Shown: positions 33,960 through 42,112 of the stretch, piece by piece | Position numbering within the stretch: position 1 is the first letter of the stretch | Layout: the number at the start of each line of letters is the position of its first letter | Assembly (NCBI GenBank): GCA_903938815.1 | Contig: CAJAES010000014.1 | Coordinates: 1-64,000 of the forward strand | DNA length: 64,000 nucleotides | Origin: an uncultured beta proteobacterium | GTDB taxonomy: Bacteria; Pseudomonadota; Gammaproteobacteria; Burkholderiales; Burkholderiaceae_C | Direction: 5' to 3' | Made by a program: the position numbers and the translations under genes | The notes under the pieces: generated by a model | What the model was told of the DNA's origin: nothing | Database searches by the model: none | The model's input: the letters and a program-made list of their open reading frames with translations, nothing else

Positions 33960-35960
33960 ATGCGGTATTTCGTCACCGGCGCCACCGGCTTCATCGGCAG
34001 GCGTCTCGTCAAGGCGCTGCTCGCGCGTCGCGGTTCCACCGTGTACTTCCTGGTCCGGCCGGGCAGCGAGGGCAAGATCGCCGATCTGCTCAAGACCTGG
34101 GGCACCACCAAGGCCCGCGCCATCTCCATCAGCGGCGATCTCACCGCGAAGAAGCTCGGCGTCGGCGCCGACGACATCAAGCTGCTCAAGAGCCAGAAGA
34201 TCGACGCCGTCTATCACTTGGCGGCGGTGTATGACCTGAGCGCCGACGAGGAGAGCCAGATCCGCGTGAACGTCGAGGGCACGCGCAACATGGTCGAGTT
34301 CGCGAAGGCCATCGAGGCGGGGCATGTGCACCACGTCAGCAGCATCGCCGCCGCGGGCCTGTACGAAGGCGTGTTCCGCGAGGACATGTTCGACGAGGCC
34401 GAGGGCCTGGACCACCCCTACTTCATGACCAAGCACGAGAGCGAGAAGATCGTTCGCAAGGAGTGCAAGCTGCCCTGGACGGTCTACCGCCCGGCCGCCG
34501 TGGTGGGTGACTCGCGCACCGGCGAGATGGACAAGATCGACGGCCCCTACTATTTCTTCAAGCTGATCCAGCGCATGCGGCAGATCCTGCCGCCGTGGTT
34601 CCCCTCGGTGGGACTGGAGGGCGGGCGCATCAACATCGTGCCGGTGGATTTCGTCGTCGCGGCGCTCGACCACATCAGCCACGCCAAGATCGACACCCGG
34701 GGCAAGTGCTACCACCTGGTCGACCCGATGGGCTACCGCGTGGGCGACGTGCTCGACATCATCGGCCGTGCCGCGCATGCGCCGAAGATGAATGTCTTCG
34801 TGAACGCGGCGCTGCTCGGTTTCATCCCGAAGAGCGTGAAGAAGGGCCTGATGGCCCTGGCGCCGGTGCGCCGCATCCGCAGCGCCGTCATGAAGGACCT
34901 GGGGCTGCCGGAAGACATCCTGCAGATGGTCAACTACCCCACCCGCTTCGACCGCCGCGAGACCGACGCCGCGCTGAAGGGCAGCGGCATCGAGTGCCCG
35001 AACCTGCACGACTACGCCTGGCGCCTGTGGGACTACTGGGAACGCCACCTCGACCCCGACCTCTTCATCGACCGCAGCCTCAAGGGCACGGTGGGTGGCA
35101 AGGTGGTTCTGGTGACGGGCGGCTCCTCGGGCATCGGCCTGGCTGCCGCGATCAAGTTCGCCGAAGCCGGCGCCGTGACCGTCATCTGCGCGCGCGGCGA
35201 GGACAAGCTCGCGGATGCGGTGAAGGAAATCAGGGCCGCCGCCGGCAAGGACGCGAAGGTGTTTGCGTACAGCGTCGACATCGCCGACGAAGCCGGCTGC
35301 AAGGTGTTCCTCGACATGCTGGAGGCCGAGCACGGCGGCGTCGATTTCCTGATCAACAACGCCGGCCGCTCCATCCGCCGCGCCATCGAGAACAGCTACG
35401 ACCGCTTCCACGACTTCCAGCGGACGATGGACCTGAACTACTTCGGCTGCCTGCGCGTGACCATGGGCCTGCTGCCCGGCATGGTGAAGAAGCGCAAGGG
35501 CCATGTGGTGAACATCAGCTCGATCGGCGTGCTGACCAACGCGCCGCGCTTCAGCGCCTACGTGGCCAGCAAGGCCGCGCTCGACGCGTGGACGCGCTGC
35601 GCCTCCAGCGAGTACGCCGACACCGGGATCACCTTCACCACGATCAACATGCCGCTGGTGCGCACGCCCATGATCGCGCCGACCAAGATCTACCAGAACG
35701 TGCCGACGCTGTCGCCGGAAGAGGCCGCCGAGATGATTGCGCAGGCCTGCATCGCCAAGCCCGTGCGCATCGCCACGCGCCTGGGCATCACGGGTGAGCT
35801 GCTGCACGCCGCGGCCCCGCGCATCGCGCAGATCGTCATGAACACGAGCTTCCGCATGTTCCCTGACAGCGATGCCGCCAAGGGCGAGAAGGGCGGCCGG
35901 CCGCAGCTGTCGCCCGAGGCGATGGCGATGCAGCAGATGATGCGCGGCATCCACTTCTGA
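33960..35960 (+). CDS. Two-domain fatty acyl-CoA reductase (NAD-binding_4 plus SDR; Marinobacter/AcrA1-type)
   Basis: 666-residue protein with an N-terminal extended-SDR domain (TGATGFIG at 6-13; Y154/K158 in YFMTK) of the fatty-acyl reductase class. A second, classical SDR domain starts near residue 378 (TGGSSGIG; YVASK with Tyr534 and Lys538; INNAGRSIRRAIENSYDRFH). The order, length and segments such as HVSSIAAAGLYEG, EGGRINIVPVDFVV and NYPTRFDRRE are those of Marinobacter-type enzymes that reduce acyl-CoA to fatty alcohol, and of mycobacterial AcrA1. A perfect AGGAGG 6 bases upstream fixes the ATG. It is divergent from the phasin. Probable role is fatty alcohol or wax ester formation; no wax synthase is visible here. 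Confidence 0.9.
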   Translation: MRYFVTGATGFIGRRLVKALLARRGSTVYFLVRPGSEGKIADLLKTWGTTKARAISISGDLTAKKLGVGADDIKLLKSQKIDAVYHLAAVYDLSADEESQIRVNVEGTRNMVEFAKAIEAGHVHHVSSIAAAGLYEGVFREDMFDEAEGLDHPYFMTKHESEKIVRKECKLPWTVYRPAAVVGDSRTGEMDKIDGPYYFFKLIQRMRQILPPWFPSVGLEGGRINIVPVDFVVAALDHISHAKIDTRGKCYHLVDPMGYRVGDVLDIIGRAAHAPKMNVFVNAALLGFIPKSVKKGLMALAPVRRIRSAVMKDLGLPEDILQMVNYPTRFDRRETDAALKGSGIECPNLHDYAWRLWDYWERHLDPDLFIDRSLKGTVGGKVVLVTGGSSGIGLAAAIKFAEAGAVTVICARGEDKLADAVKEIRAAAGKDAKVFAYSVDIADEAGCKVFLDMLEAEHGGVDFLINNAGRSIRRAIENSYDRFHDFQRTMDLNYFGCLRVTMGLLPGMVKKRKGHVVNISSIGVLTNAPRFSAYVASKAALDAWTRCASSEYADTGITFTTINMPLVRTPMIAPTKIYQNVPTLSPEEAAEMIAQACIAKPVRIATRLGITGELLHAAAPRIAQIVMNTSFRMFPDSDAAKGEKGGRPQLSPEAMAMQQMMRGIHF

Positions 35961-35980
35961 GCCTGGCTCGCACCCGCTCC

Positions 35981-36052
35981 GACACTGCCCGCCGACGCGG
36001 GCGGTGTCGCCAGTGAATCGGCGGCGCGAGCCCCACAGGCCTCGCGCCGCCG
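35981..36052. terminator. Two tandem strong hairpins between convergent genes
   Basis: Hairpin one: GACACTGCCCGC/GCGGGCGGTGTC, 12 pairs with one wobble, loop CGAC (35981-36008). Hairpin two: 12 perfect pairs, CGGCGGCGCGAG/CTCGCGCCGCCG with a 10-base loop (36019-36052). They fill the 108-base gap between the reductase stop and the transporter stop. Neither has a T-run; a bidirectional terminator is likely. Confidence 0.6.
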
Positions 36053-36068
36053 GTGCCGGAAAGCCCGT

Positions 36069-38423
36069 CTAAACCCCGTACTTGGGCTGCTCGTCCTTGT
36101 CCCACAGGCCCCACTGCGTGCCCACTTCCCCTTCCTGCCCAAGCTTCCAGGGCTCGTCGAACGAGGAGAAGTAGAAGAGCTCGACGCCTGCGCGCCGCGC
36201 CCATTCCTGGGTCTCGATGAAGTACCTCATCGCGTTCTCGCGCGACGGCACCGCGGCCGACACCGCCTGCCCCTTGCCGGGCCAGCCCGTCTCGGTGACG
36301 ATGACCTTCTTGCCGCGCGCGGCTTCCTGCACCAGTGCATGCATGTGCTGCAGATGCTGCGATGCGTGGGCGATGTCGGCGCCTTCCCAGAACGGGTAGC
36401 AGTTCGGCAGCAGCACGTCGCAGGCTTCCGTCAGCGCCGGCCGATCAAGGAACTGGGAGTAGGCGTCGACGCATCCCACCGGCACGTGGGCGGGCAGCAG
36501 CGCCCTGACGCGGCGCAGGTAGCCCAGCAGTTCCTGCTCGGACAATTCGTCGCGCAACAGAACCTCGTTGCCCACCGTCGCAATGTCGACCAGTCCTGCC
36601 GCAGCCAGCTCGGCCAGCGCCTGGATCTCACGCTCGTTGCGGTCCCGGTCGTGGCCGATCCAGGCGCCGACCATCGTCTTCAGCCCCTTGGCGCGAGCCA
36701 GGCGTGGGATCAGCTCGTGCCCTTCGGTGGACGAAAAGGTCCGGATCCACTGCGTGCTGGGTGCCACCACATCCAGGCGGTGGCGGATCTGCTGTTCCGA
36801 CAGCGCATCGCCGGTGACCTGCCCCTTGGCATAGGGGCTGAAGCACAGGCCGTGCAGCCGGCCGGCCAGCACCTGCGAGAACCGGTCGGCAATCTGCTGC
36901 GACGTCAGGCCTTCCAGCGGCGACGGCTCCGCCGAAGACAGGTCCAGCCCGCGCTGCAGCAAGGTCGGCCGGGCGCCCGAGCCCTGGGAAGAAGGCATGG
37001 CGGCCAGCTGCTTTCGCCGCTCGATCGCGGCGTGCACCTCGGTGGCCCGGGCCTCGTCCAGGTCGTAGTTGCGCATGACGAACAGCGCCAGCAGCGTGCC
37101 GAAGATGGGCACGCCGGAGTAGAAGAGCCGCAGGCCCTCCACGGCGCCCTCGGGCTGCACGGCGGCACCCGGCGAGAACCCGACCAGCGTCATGATCGCG
37201 CCGCTCAGCAGGCCGGCGATGGCGAAGCCGAACTTCACCATCCACCAGTAGATCGCGCCGAAGATGCCCTCGCGCCGCTTGCCCGTGGCCAGTTCGTCGA
37301 GGTCGCAGACGTCCGCCGTCATCGACATCATCAGCGTGAACAGGCTGCCGATGCCGAACGAGAAGAACGGCAGCGCGAACATGAACATGAAGGGCTTGCC
37401 CGGGATCATCAGGAACCACAGGAGCACGTAGCCGATGATGGAAATGCCCTGCGAGAGCAGGAAGGCATTCTTCTTGCCCATCCTCTTGGACATCCACGCC
37501 ACGGTGGGAATCACCGCGAACGTCGTGATCAGCGCGCCGACGCTGCCGAACAGCGTGGGCCATATGCCGGCCGAGGCGGCATCGCCCTTGAACAGGTGAT
37601 AGACGACGATGAAGAACGAGAACGCGGCGACCGTGTTGAAGGCGTTGAAGATCAGGAATGTCGCAAAGCACAGCTTGCGGAACGGCGCGTAGCCGAACGA
37701 CTCCTTGAAGCCGTTGATGATCTCCCTGACGCTGCTGCCCATGTGGCTCAGCGTCAGCGGGATGAGGTGGTCGTCGTCCTTGCTGGACCGGCTGGGAATG
37801 AAGATGGCGGGCACCATCGCCAGCAGCATGCAGGCCACGCCGACCCAGATCGACAGCGTGCGCGTGGCCGCGTCGGCGTTCTCGAACCAGGTGGGGTCGT
37901 ACATCACCACCCAGAACCACGGCGCGATCACCCAGGCCCACTGGCCGATCCACTGCGCCACGGCCATGATGCTGGTGCGCTCGTGGAAGTCGTCGCTCAT
38001 CTCGTAGCCCATGGCCACGTACGGGATGCTGAAGAGCGTCAGCCCCGTGTAGAACACGAAGGACCAGCACAGGAAGTAGACGAAGTTGTAGTTCACCCCG
38101 TCGGCGCGGTAGAGCTGCCACATCGCAACGAAGGAGATGCCCATCACGATGGCGCCGATGAACACGTACTGCTTGCGCCGGCCCCAGGTGGACCGCGTGT
38201 TGTCGGAAATGAAGCCCATGATCGGGTCGGTGACCGAATCGAAGACCCGCGGCAGGAAGAACAGCACGCCCCACATCCAGCCGGGGAACCCCATGTCCTG
38301 GACCAGCACCACCATGAAGATGCCCAGCGCCGCCGGGAACATCTGGTTGGCCAGCATGCCCAGCCCGAAGGCGACCTTCTGCCCGAACGGGACCTTGTGG
38401 GGTGCGGCGGCTGACTGGGACAT
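36069..38423 (-). CDS. MFS (GPH-type) sugar symporter fused to a GH17 beta-1,3-glucanase domain
   Basis: 784-residue fusion. Residues 1-455 are a 12-helix glycoside-pentoside-hexuronide symporter (QMFPAALGIFMVVLVQDMG, DPIMGFISDNTRSTWGRRK, ADVCDLDELATGKRREG). Residues about 505-784 are a GH17-like glycosidase with VGNEVLL (acid/base Glu620) and VTETGWPGKG (nucleophile Glu711). A Gln/Ser/Pro linker joins them. Because a 12-helix MFS protein has both ends in the cytoplasm, the glucanase domain would hydrolyse imported beta-glucan oligosaccharides inside the cell (inference). No signal peptide. A perfect LacI-family operator lies 243 bases upstream. ATG 38423 is chosen because it begins the MFS domain. 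Confidence 0.92.
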   Translation of the reverse strand: MSQSAAAPHKVPFGQKVAFGLGMLANQMFPAALGIFMVVLVQDMGFPGWMWGVLFFLPRVFDSVTDPIMGFISDNTRSTWGRRKQYVFIGAIVMGISFVAMWQLYRADGVNYNFVYFLCWSFVFYTGLTLFSIPYVAMGYEMSDDFHERTSIMAVAQWIGQWAWVIAPWFWVVMYDPTWFENADAATRTLSIWVGVACMLLAMVPAIFIPSRSSKDDDHLIPLTLSHMGSSVREIINGFKESFGYAPFRKLCFATFLIFNAFNTVAAFSFFIVVYHLFKGDAASAGIWPTLFGSVGALITTFAVIPTVAWMSKRMGKKNAFLLSQGISIIGYVLLWFLMIPGKPFMFMFALPFFSFGIGSLFTLMMSMTADVCDLDELATGKRREGIFGAIYWWMVKFGFAIAGLLSGAIMTLVGFSPGAAVQPEGAVEGLRLFYSGVPIFGTLLALFVMRNYDLDEARATEVHAAIERRKQLAAMPSSQGSGARPTLLQRGLDLSSAEPSPLEGLTSQQIADRFSQVLAGRLHGLCFSPYAKGQVTGDALSEQQIRHRLDVVAPSTQWIRTFSSTEGHELIPRLARAKGLKTMVGAWIGHDRDRNEREIQALAELAAAGLVDIATVGNEVLLRDELSEQELLGYLRRVRALLPAHVPVGCVDAYSQFLDRPALTEACDVLLPNCYPFWEGADIAHASQHLQHMHALVQEAARGKKVIVTETGWPGKGQAVSAAVPSRENAMRYFIETQEWARRAGVELFYFSSFDEPWKLGQEGEVGTQWGLWDKDEQPKYGV

Positions 38424-38789
38424 GGGCAGCTTTCTTCTTGTGCGAAACGCAAACTGCTCCAGGCGCGGGACGGTGTCGGGAACATCCCGACGATGGGCTG
38501 GAGACGCGTTTCGGTGGGTGGCGGGGACGACACGAACCCGGGCCACGACGCCCGCCGGCGTGGTGTTCGAGGACAGGACTCAGCGGCGGCGGGTGGCTTC
38601 CGGTGACCTGACCACGCTATCGTCGCCTTGACAAGGCATCGTGTCGATCAGGGTTTTGTCTCGTGTGAAAGCGGTTTCAAGTGTGGATAAGGCACTTGGA
38701 TCGTCCCCGGCTGCATCCGCGTCCAGGGGCCGCAGACAGGCCGCGGCAACGGTCGGCCGGGCTCGGCCCGCAGGGCGTCCGGCGCCGGA
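38424..38789. other. 366-base non-coding region upstream of the MFS-GH17 gene
   Basis: No gene is supported here. It holds the LacI-type operator (38666-38679), a short palindrome GCCTTGACAAGGC (38626-38638), and at 38751-38779 a 29-base element sharing an exact 16-mer with 12602-12617. The GNAT gene ends at 38790, transcribed in the same direction. The promoter of the fusion gene must lie here, but no convincing -35/-10 pair was found. Confidence 0.6.
38666..38679. promoter_or_regulatory. LacI-family operator
   Basis: TGAAAGCGGTTTCA fits the LacI/GalR-family consensus TGAAANCGNTTTCA exactly, with the central CG and symmetrical arms. It lies 243 bases upstream of the MFS-GH17 start. No LacI-type regulator gene is present in the window, so the regulator is encoded elsewhere. 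Confidence 0.8.
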
Positions 38790-39368
38790 TCAGGGCAGTT
38801 CGGAACCCGGTCGGTCGCGCGGCACCAGTTCAAGGTACTGCGCGATCGCGCCGCCCGTGAGCGGTTTGGCGAAGACTCTCAGGTCGTTGCGCCTGGCGCC
38901 GGTATCGATGCCCTGCCGTTGGCGCACCTCGATGTAACCGGCCTTGGGCCAGAAACGTTCGGCCCGCGTGTTGCCGACGACGGCGCCCAGGCGCACCCAC
39001 TGCGCGCCTCCGGCCCGCATCCAGCCTTCCAGGGCGTCGTAGAGCGCCATGGCCTGCCCGGTGCCGTGGCGCGCGGTGGCCAGGATGAACAGGCCGATGT
39101 GCCAGACGCCCGGCTGAATGAAGTCGGACAGCACCACGGCCGAACCGGCCAGGGCGCCGGCTTCGTCCTCGAAGCCGATCGTCCACTGCTGGCCATAGGG
39201 CAGGTGTGGCGGAGGCCGCTCGTCGAAATCCCGCGCGGCCGCGTCGGCGGCCGGCGGTATGCCCTGCACCGCCAGGGAATATTCGGGGTTGGCGTCGAAG
39301 AAGCGCTGCAGGGCCGGCAGATCAGCGTGCGTCAGGACGCGCGCCTTCAGGCCGGCCGCACCGAACAT
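38790..39368 (-). CDS. GNAT-family N-acetyltransferase
   Basis: 192-residue acetyltransferase of the GNAT fold. The acetyl-CoA pyrophosphate loop is recognisable as [18 protein letters not shown] (about 99-116), following the beta-4 strand IGLFILA, and the later [22 protein letters not shown] is a typical GNAT closing segment. The substrate is not deducible. It starts 5 bases downstream of the copper protein stop, same strand, so the two may be cotranscribed; any functional link is unclear. Confidence 0.87.
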   Translation of the reverse strand: MFGAAGLKARVLTHADLPALQRFFDANPEYSLAVQGIPPAADAAARDFDERPPPHLPYGQQWTIGFEDEAGALAGSAVVLSDFIQPGVWHIGLFILATARHGTGQAMALYDALEGWMRAGGAQWVRLGAVVGNTRAERFWPKAGYIEVRQRQGIDTGARRNDLRVFAKPLTGGAIAQYLELVPRDRPGSELP

Positions 39369-39373
39369 GGACG

Positions 39374-39652
39374 TCAGCCGCCCTTGCTCAGGGCCGTGAC
39401 GGTGTACTGGCCGTCCACCTTGTCGGCGTCGATCCGGACCTTGTCGCCGACGTTCAGCCCGTCGAGCATCTTCAGGTCGCGCACGCGAAAGACCATGGTC
39501 ATCGCGGGCATGTCGAGCTTCTTGATCTCGCCGTGCTTGAGCGTGACCTTGCCCTGGGCCTTGTCGACCTTGCGCACTTCGGCATCCACGCTCTGGGCCG
39601 AAGCGGCAGAGGCGGCGAGCACGAGGGCGGCAGTGATGAACCAGCGTTGCAT
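39374..39652 (-). CDS. CusF-like periplasmic copper-binding protein
   Basis: 92-residue protein with a signal peptide ([19 protein letters not shown], about 1-19) and a small OB-fold like CusF, the Cu(I)/Ag(I) chaperone for CusCBA efflux pumps. The metal site region reads [19 protein letters not shown]. His and the two MxM Met ligands are conserved, but the capping Trp of CusF (WPEMTM) is Met here (MPAMTM). AAGGAG precedes the ATG. No cusCBA or copA is adjacent. Confidence 0.87.
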   Translation of the reverse strand: MQRWFITAALVLAASAASAQSVDAEVRKVDKAQGKVTLKHGEIKKLDMPAMTMVFRVRDLKMLDGLNVGDKVRIDADKVDGQYTVTALSKGG

Positions 39653-39766
39653 GGCAAGACTCCTTTGCAGCCTATAACGTCCGGAGGGACGGTTTGGTGG
39701 ACCGCCCGGTGCTGCGCTGCAGCAGTGTTCCTACAATGCCAACCATTGCACCATGTCAGGGCCGCC

Positions 39767-40672
39767 ATGACCACCTCCAACGACCAGCCGCTGGACCACA
39801 TCACCCCGCGTGAGAAGGCGGAGATCCTCGCGCAGGCGCTGCCCTACATCCGGAAGTTCCATGGCAAGACACTTGTGATCAAGTACGGCGGCAACGCGAT
39901 GACCGATCCCGCGCTGCAGCAGGACTTCGCGGAAGACGTCGTGCTGCTCAAGCTGGTGGGCATGAACCCCATCGTCGTGCACGGCGGCGGGCCGCAGATC
40001 GACGAGGCCCTGACCCGCGTCGGCAAGAAGGGTACCTTCATCCAGGGCATGCGCGTCACCGACGACGAGACCATGGAAGTGGTGGAGTGGGTGCTCGCCG
40101 GCCAGGTGCAGCAGGACATCGTCGGCCTGATCAACGCTGCGGGCGGCAAGGCCGTGGGCCTGACCGGCCGTGACGGCGGGCTGATCCGCGCGCAGAAGAT
40201 GAAGCTGATGGACAAGGACGATCCGGCGGTGGAGCACGACGTCGGCTCGGTGGGCGAGATCACCGCCATCGACCCGAGCGTGGTGAAGGCGCTGCAGGAC
40301 GACCAGTTCATTCCCGTCATCAGCCCCATCGGCTTCGGCGAGCACAACGAGAGCTACAACATCAACGCCGACCTGGTGGCCAGCAAGCTCGCCACGGTGC
40401 TCAAGGCCGAGAAGCTGCTGATGCTGTCCAACATTCCGGGCGTGCTGGACAAGCAGGGCAAGCTGCTCACGAACCTGACCGCCCGCGAGGTGGACGAACT
40501 CTTCGCCGACGGCACCATCAGCGGCGGCATGCTGCCCAAGATCGCCGGCGCGCTGGATGCCGCCAAGAGCGGCGTGAACGCCGTGCACATCATCGACGGC
40601 CGCGTGCCGCACGCGATGCTGCTGGAGATCCTCAGCGATCAGGCCTACGGAACCATGATCCGCTCGCACTGA
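39767..40672 (+). CDS. argB: Acetylglutamate kinase
   Basis: 301-residue amino-acid-kinase-fold enzyme for the second step of arginine synthesis, phosphorylating N-acetylglutamate. Motifs: [26 protein letters not shown], the [16 protein letters not shown] segment and [10 protein letters not shown] followed by [18 protein letters not shown] 39767 ([11 protein letters not shown]) is chosen because the longer frame has no support. A TACAAT -10-like element lies at 39732-39737. The kinase starts with the usual 20-30-residue N-terminal helix seen in hexameric, arginine-inhibited ArgB. Divergent from the CusF-like gene and followed 2 bases later by the HAD gene. Confidence 0.97.
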   Translation: MTTSNDQPLDHITPREKAEILAQALPYIRKFHGKTLVIKYGGNAMTDPALQQDFAEDVVLLKLVGMNPIVVHGGGPQIDEALTRVGKKGTFIQGMRVTDDETMEVVEWVLAGQVQQDIVGLINAAGGKAVGLTGRDGGLIRAQKMKLMDKDDPAVEHDVGSVGEITAIDPSVVKALQDDQFIPVISPIGFGEHNESYNINADLVASKLATVLKAEKLLMLSNIPGVLDKQGKLLTNLTAREVDELFADGTISGGMLPKIAGALDAAKSGVNAVHIIDGRVPHAMLLEILSDQAYGTMIRSH

Positions 40673-40674
40673 CC

Positions 40675-41376
40675 GTGGGCCAGCCCCGCGCCTCGCGAGT
40701 CCCTCGCGTCTGGTTGTTCGACCTCGACAACACCCTGCACAACGCCTCGGCGTCCGCCTTCCGCGACGTCAACGCGAGCATGACGGACTACATCGTCGAG
40801 CACCTGGCGGTGGACGTGCCTCAGGCCGACGCGCTGCGCCGCGACTACTGGCTGCGCTACGGCGCCACGCTGCTCGGCCTGGTGCGCCACCACGGCGTGC
40901 AGGGCGCGCACTTCCTGCAGCAGACGCATCGGCTGCCCGGCCTGGAGCAGCGCGTGCACGGCCACGCGCACGACTTCGCCGCCCTGGCGCGTCTGCCGGG
41001 CCGGCGCTACATCCTCACCAACGCGCCGGCCGAGTACACGCAGCGCGTGCTGGGCGCGCTGGGCATCGGGCACCTGTTCCACGGCGTGATCACGATCGAG
41101 GACATGCGCATGTTCGGGCAGTGGCGGCCCAAGCCCGACACCCGGATGTTCCGTCGCCTCGTGGCCCGCCTGCGCGTGGCGCCGGGCCGCTGCGTGCTGG
41201 TGGAAGACACGCTCGAGCACCAGAAGGCCGCGCGCAGCCTGGGCATGGGCACGGTCTGGATGCAGCGCTGGACGCGGCAGGCCGGCTGGGGTGTGGCCGC
41301 CACCACCCGGGTCAACCGGCGCCCGGCCTATGTCGACCGGCGGGTATCACGTCTGGGGGAGTTGCTGCGCCGCTGA
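40675..41376 (+). CDS. HAD-family pyrimidine 5'-nucleotidase
   Basis: 233-residue haloacid dehalogenase-type phosphatase of the SDT1/pyrimidine 5'-nucleotidase branch. Motif I is WLFDLDNTLHNAS (about 13-25, catalytic Asp pair), motif II ILTNAPAEYT, motif III around RPKPDTRMFRR and motif IV CVLVEDTLEHQKAA. The start is GTG 40675, 2 bases after the argB stop, implying cotranscription with argB. Homologues often sit between argB and slmA in Burkholderiales. Probable role is hydrolysis of nucleoside monophosphates or damaged nucleotides. Cytoplasmic. Confidence 0.88.
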   Translation: MGQPRASRVPRVWLFDLDNTLHNASASAFRDVNASMTDYIVEHLAVDVPQADALRRDYWLRYGATLLGLVRHHGVQGAHFLQQTHRLPGLEQRVHGHAHDFAALARLPGRRYILTNAPAEYTQRVLGALGIGHLFHGVITIEDMRMFGQWRPKPDTRMFRRLVARLRVAPGRCVLVEDTLEHQKAARSLGMGTVWMQRWTRQAGWGVAATTRVNRRPAYVDRRVSRLGELLRR

Positions 41377-41460
41377 GGCTCGGTGTTTACATCACGAGGT
41401 CTGTGTGAACGCATGTGCCAGAATGTTTTTTCGATCCGAAAGTGAGCGCCGGCACCCATC

Positions 41461-42105
41461 ATGTCCGACCTAGAGAGCGAACCGGCCGTCGACGCCGGCA
41501 CCGAGGCTGCCGAAGCCACGCCCGCCCGCAAGCGCCCGAAGCCGGGCGAGCGCCGCATCCAGATCCTGCAGACACTGGCCAGCATGCTGGAGCAGCCCGG
41601 CGCGGAGCGCATCACCACCGCCGCCCTGGCCGCCCGGCTGGAAGTGAGCGAAGCCGCCCTCTACCGCCACTTCGCCAGCAAGGCGCAGATGTTCGAGGGC
41701 CTGATCGAATTCATCGAGAGCAGCGTCTTCACGCTGGTCAACCAGATCGTCGAGCGCGAAGGCAGCGGTTCGGTCCAGGCGCAGCGCGTCGTGACGATGG
41801 TTCTGCAGTTCGGCGAAAAGAACCCGGGCATGACCCGCGTGATGGTCGGCGACGCGCTCGTCTTCGAGCACGAGCGGCTCACGGCCCGCATGAACCAGTT
41901 CTTCGACCGCGTGGAATCGCAGCTGCGCCAGAGCCTGCGCGCCGCGGCCGATGCCGCCGGCTCGGCCACGCCCACGGTCGACGCCAACGCGCTGGCCTCG
42001 GCCCTGACTTCGCTGATCGTCGGCCGCCTGCAGCGCTACGCGCGCTCGGGCTTCCGTCGCCAGCCGACCGAACACCTCGAACTCGCGCTCGCCCGCCTCA
42101 CCTGA
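41461..42105 (+). CDS. slmA: Nucleoid occlusion factor SlmA (TetR family)
   Basis: 214-residue TetR-fold protein. The N-terminal 27 residues are acidic/Ala-rich. The helix-turn-helix follows (GERRIQILQTLASMLEQPG ... ITTAALAARLEVSEAALYRHFASK, about 28-75), nearly identical to SlmA, which binds specific chromosomal sites and blocks FtsZ assembly over the nucleoid. The C-terminal dimer domain carries FEHERLTARMNQFFDRVE and the end VGRLQRYARSGFRRQPTEH, both typical of SlmA rather than a metabolite-responsive TetR. FtsZ, its target, is encoded at the left end of the window. Confidence 0.93.
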   Translation: MSDLESEPAVDAGTEAAEATPARKRPKPGERRIQILQTLASMLEQPGAERITTAALAARLEVSEAALYRHFASKAQMFEGLIEFIESSVFTLVNQIVEREGSGSVQAQRVVTMVLQFGEKNPGMTRVMVGDALVFEHERLTARMNQFFDRVESQLRQSLRAAADAAGSATPTVDANALASALTSLIVGRLQRYARSGFRRQPTEHLELALARLT

Positions 42106-42112
42106 GCTCGGC

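Noticed and set aside
33879-35954. Long minus-strand open frame opposite the acyl-CoA reductase
   Set aside because: His/Gly/Asp/Val-rich antisense frame forced by high GC at codon position 3; the plus-strand gene has clear domains, a start and a Shine-Dalgarno.
36339-38414. Long plus-strand open frame opposite the MFS-GH17 gene
   Set aside because: Arg/Gln/His-rich antisense shadow with no domain; the minus-strand gene is well supported.
38626-38638. TTGACA within GCCTTGACAAGGC as a -35 box
   Set aside because: It is on the plus strand, where no gene starts for over 1 kb downstream; the minus-strand reading gives no matching -10.
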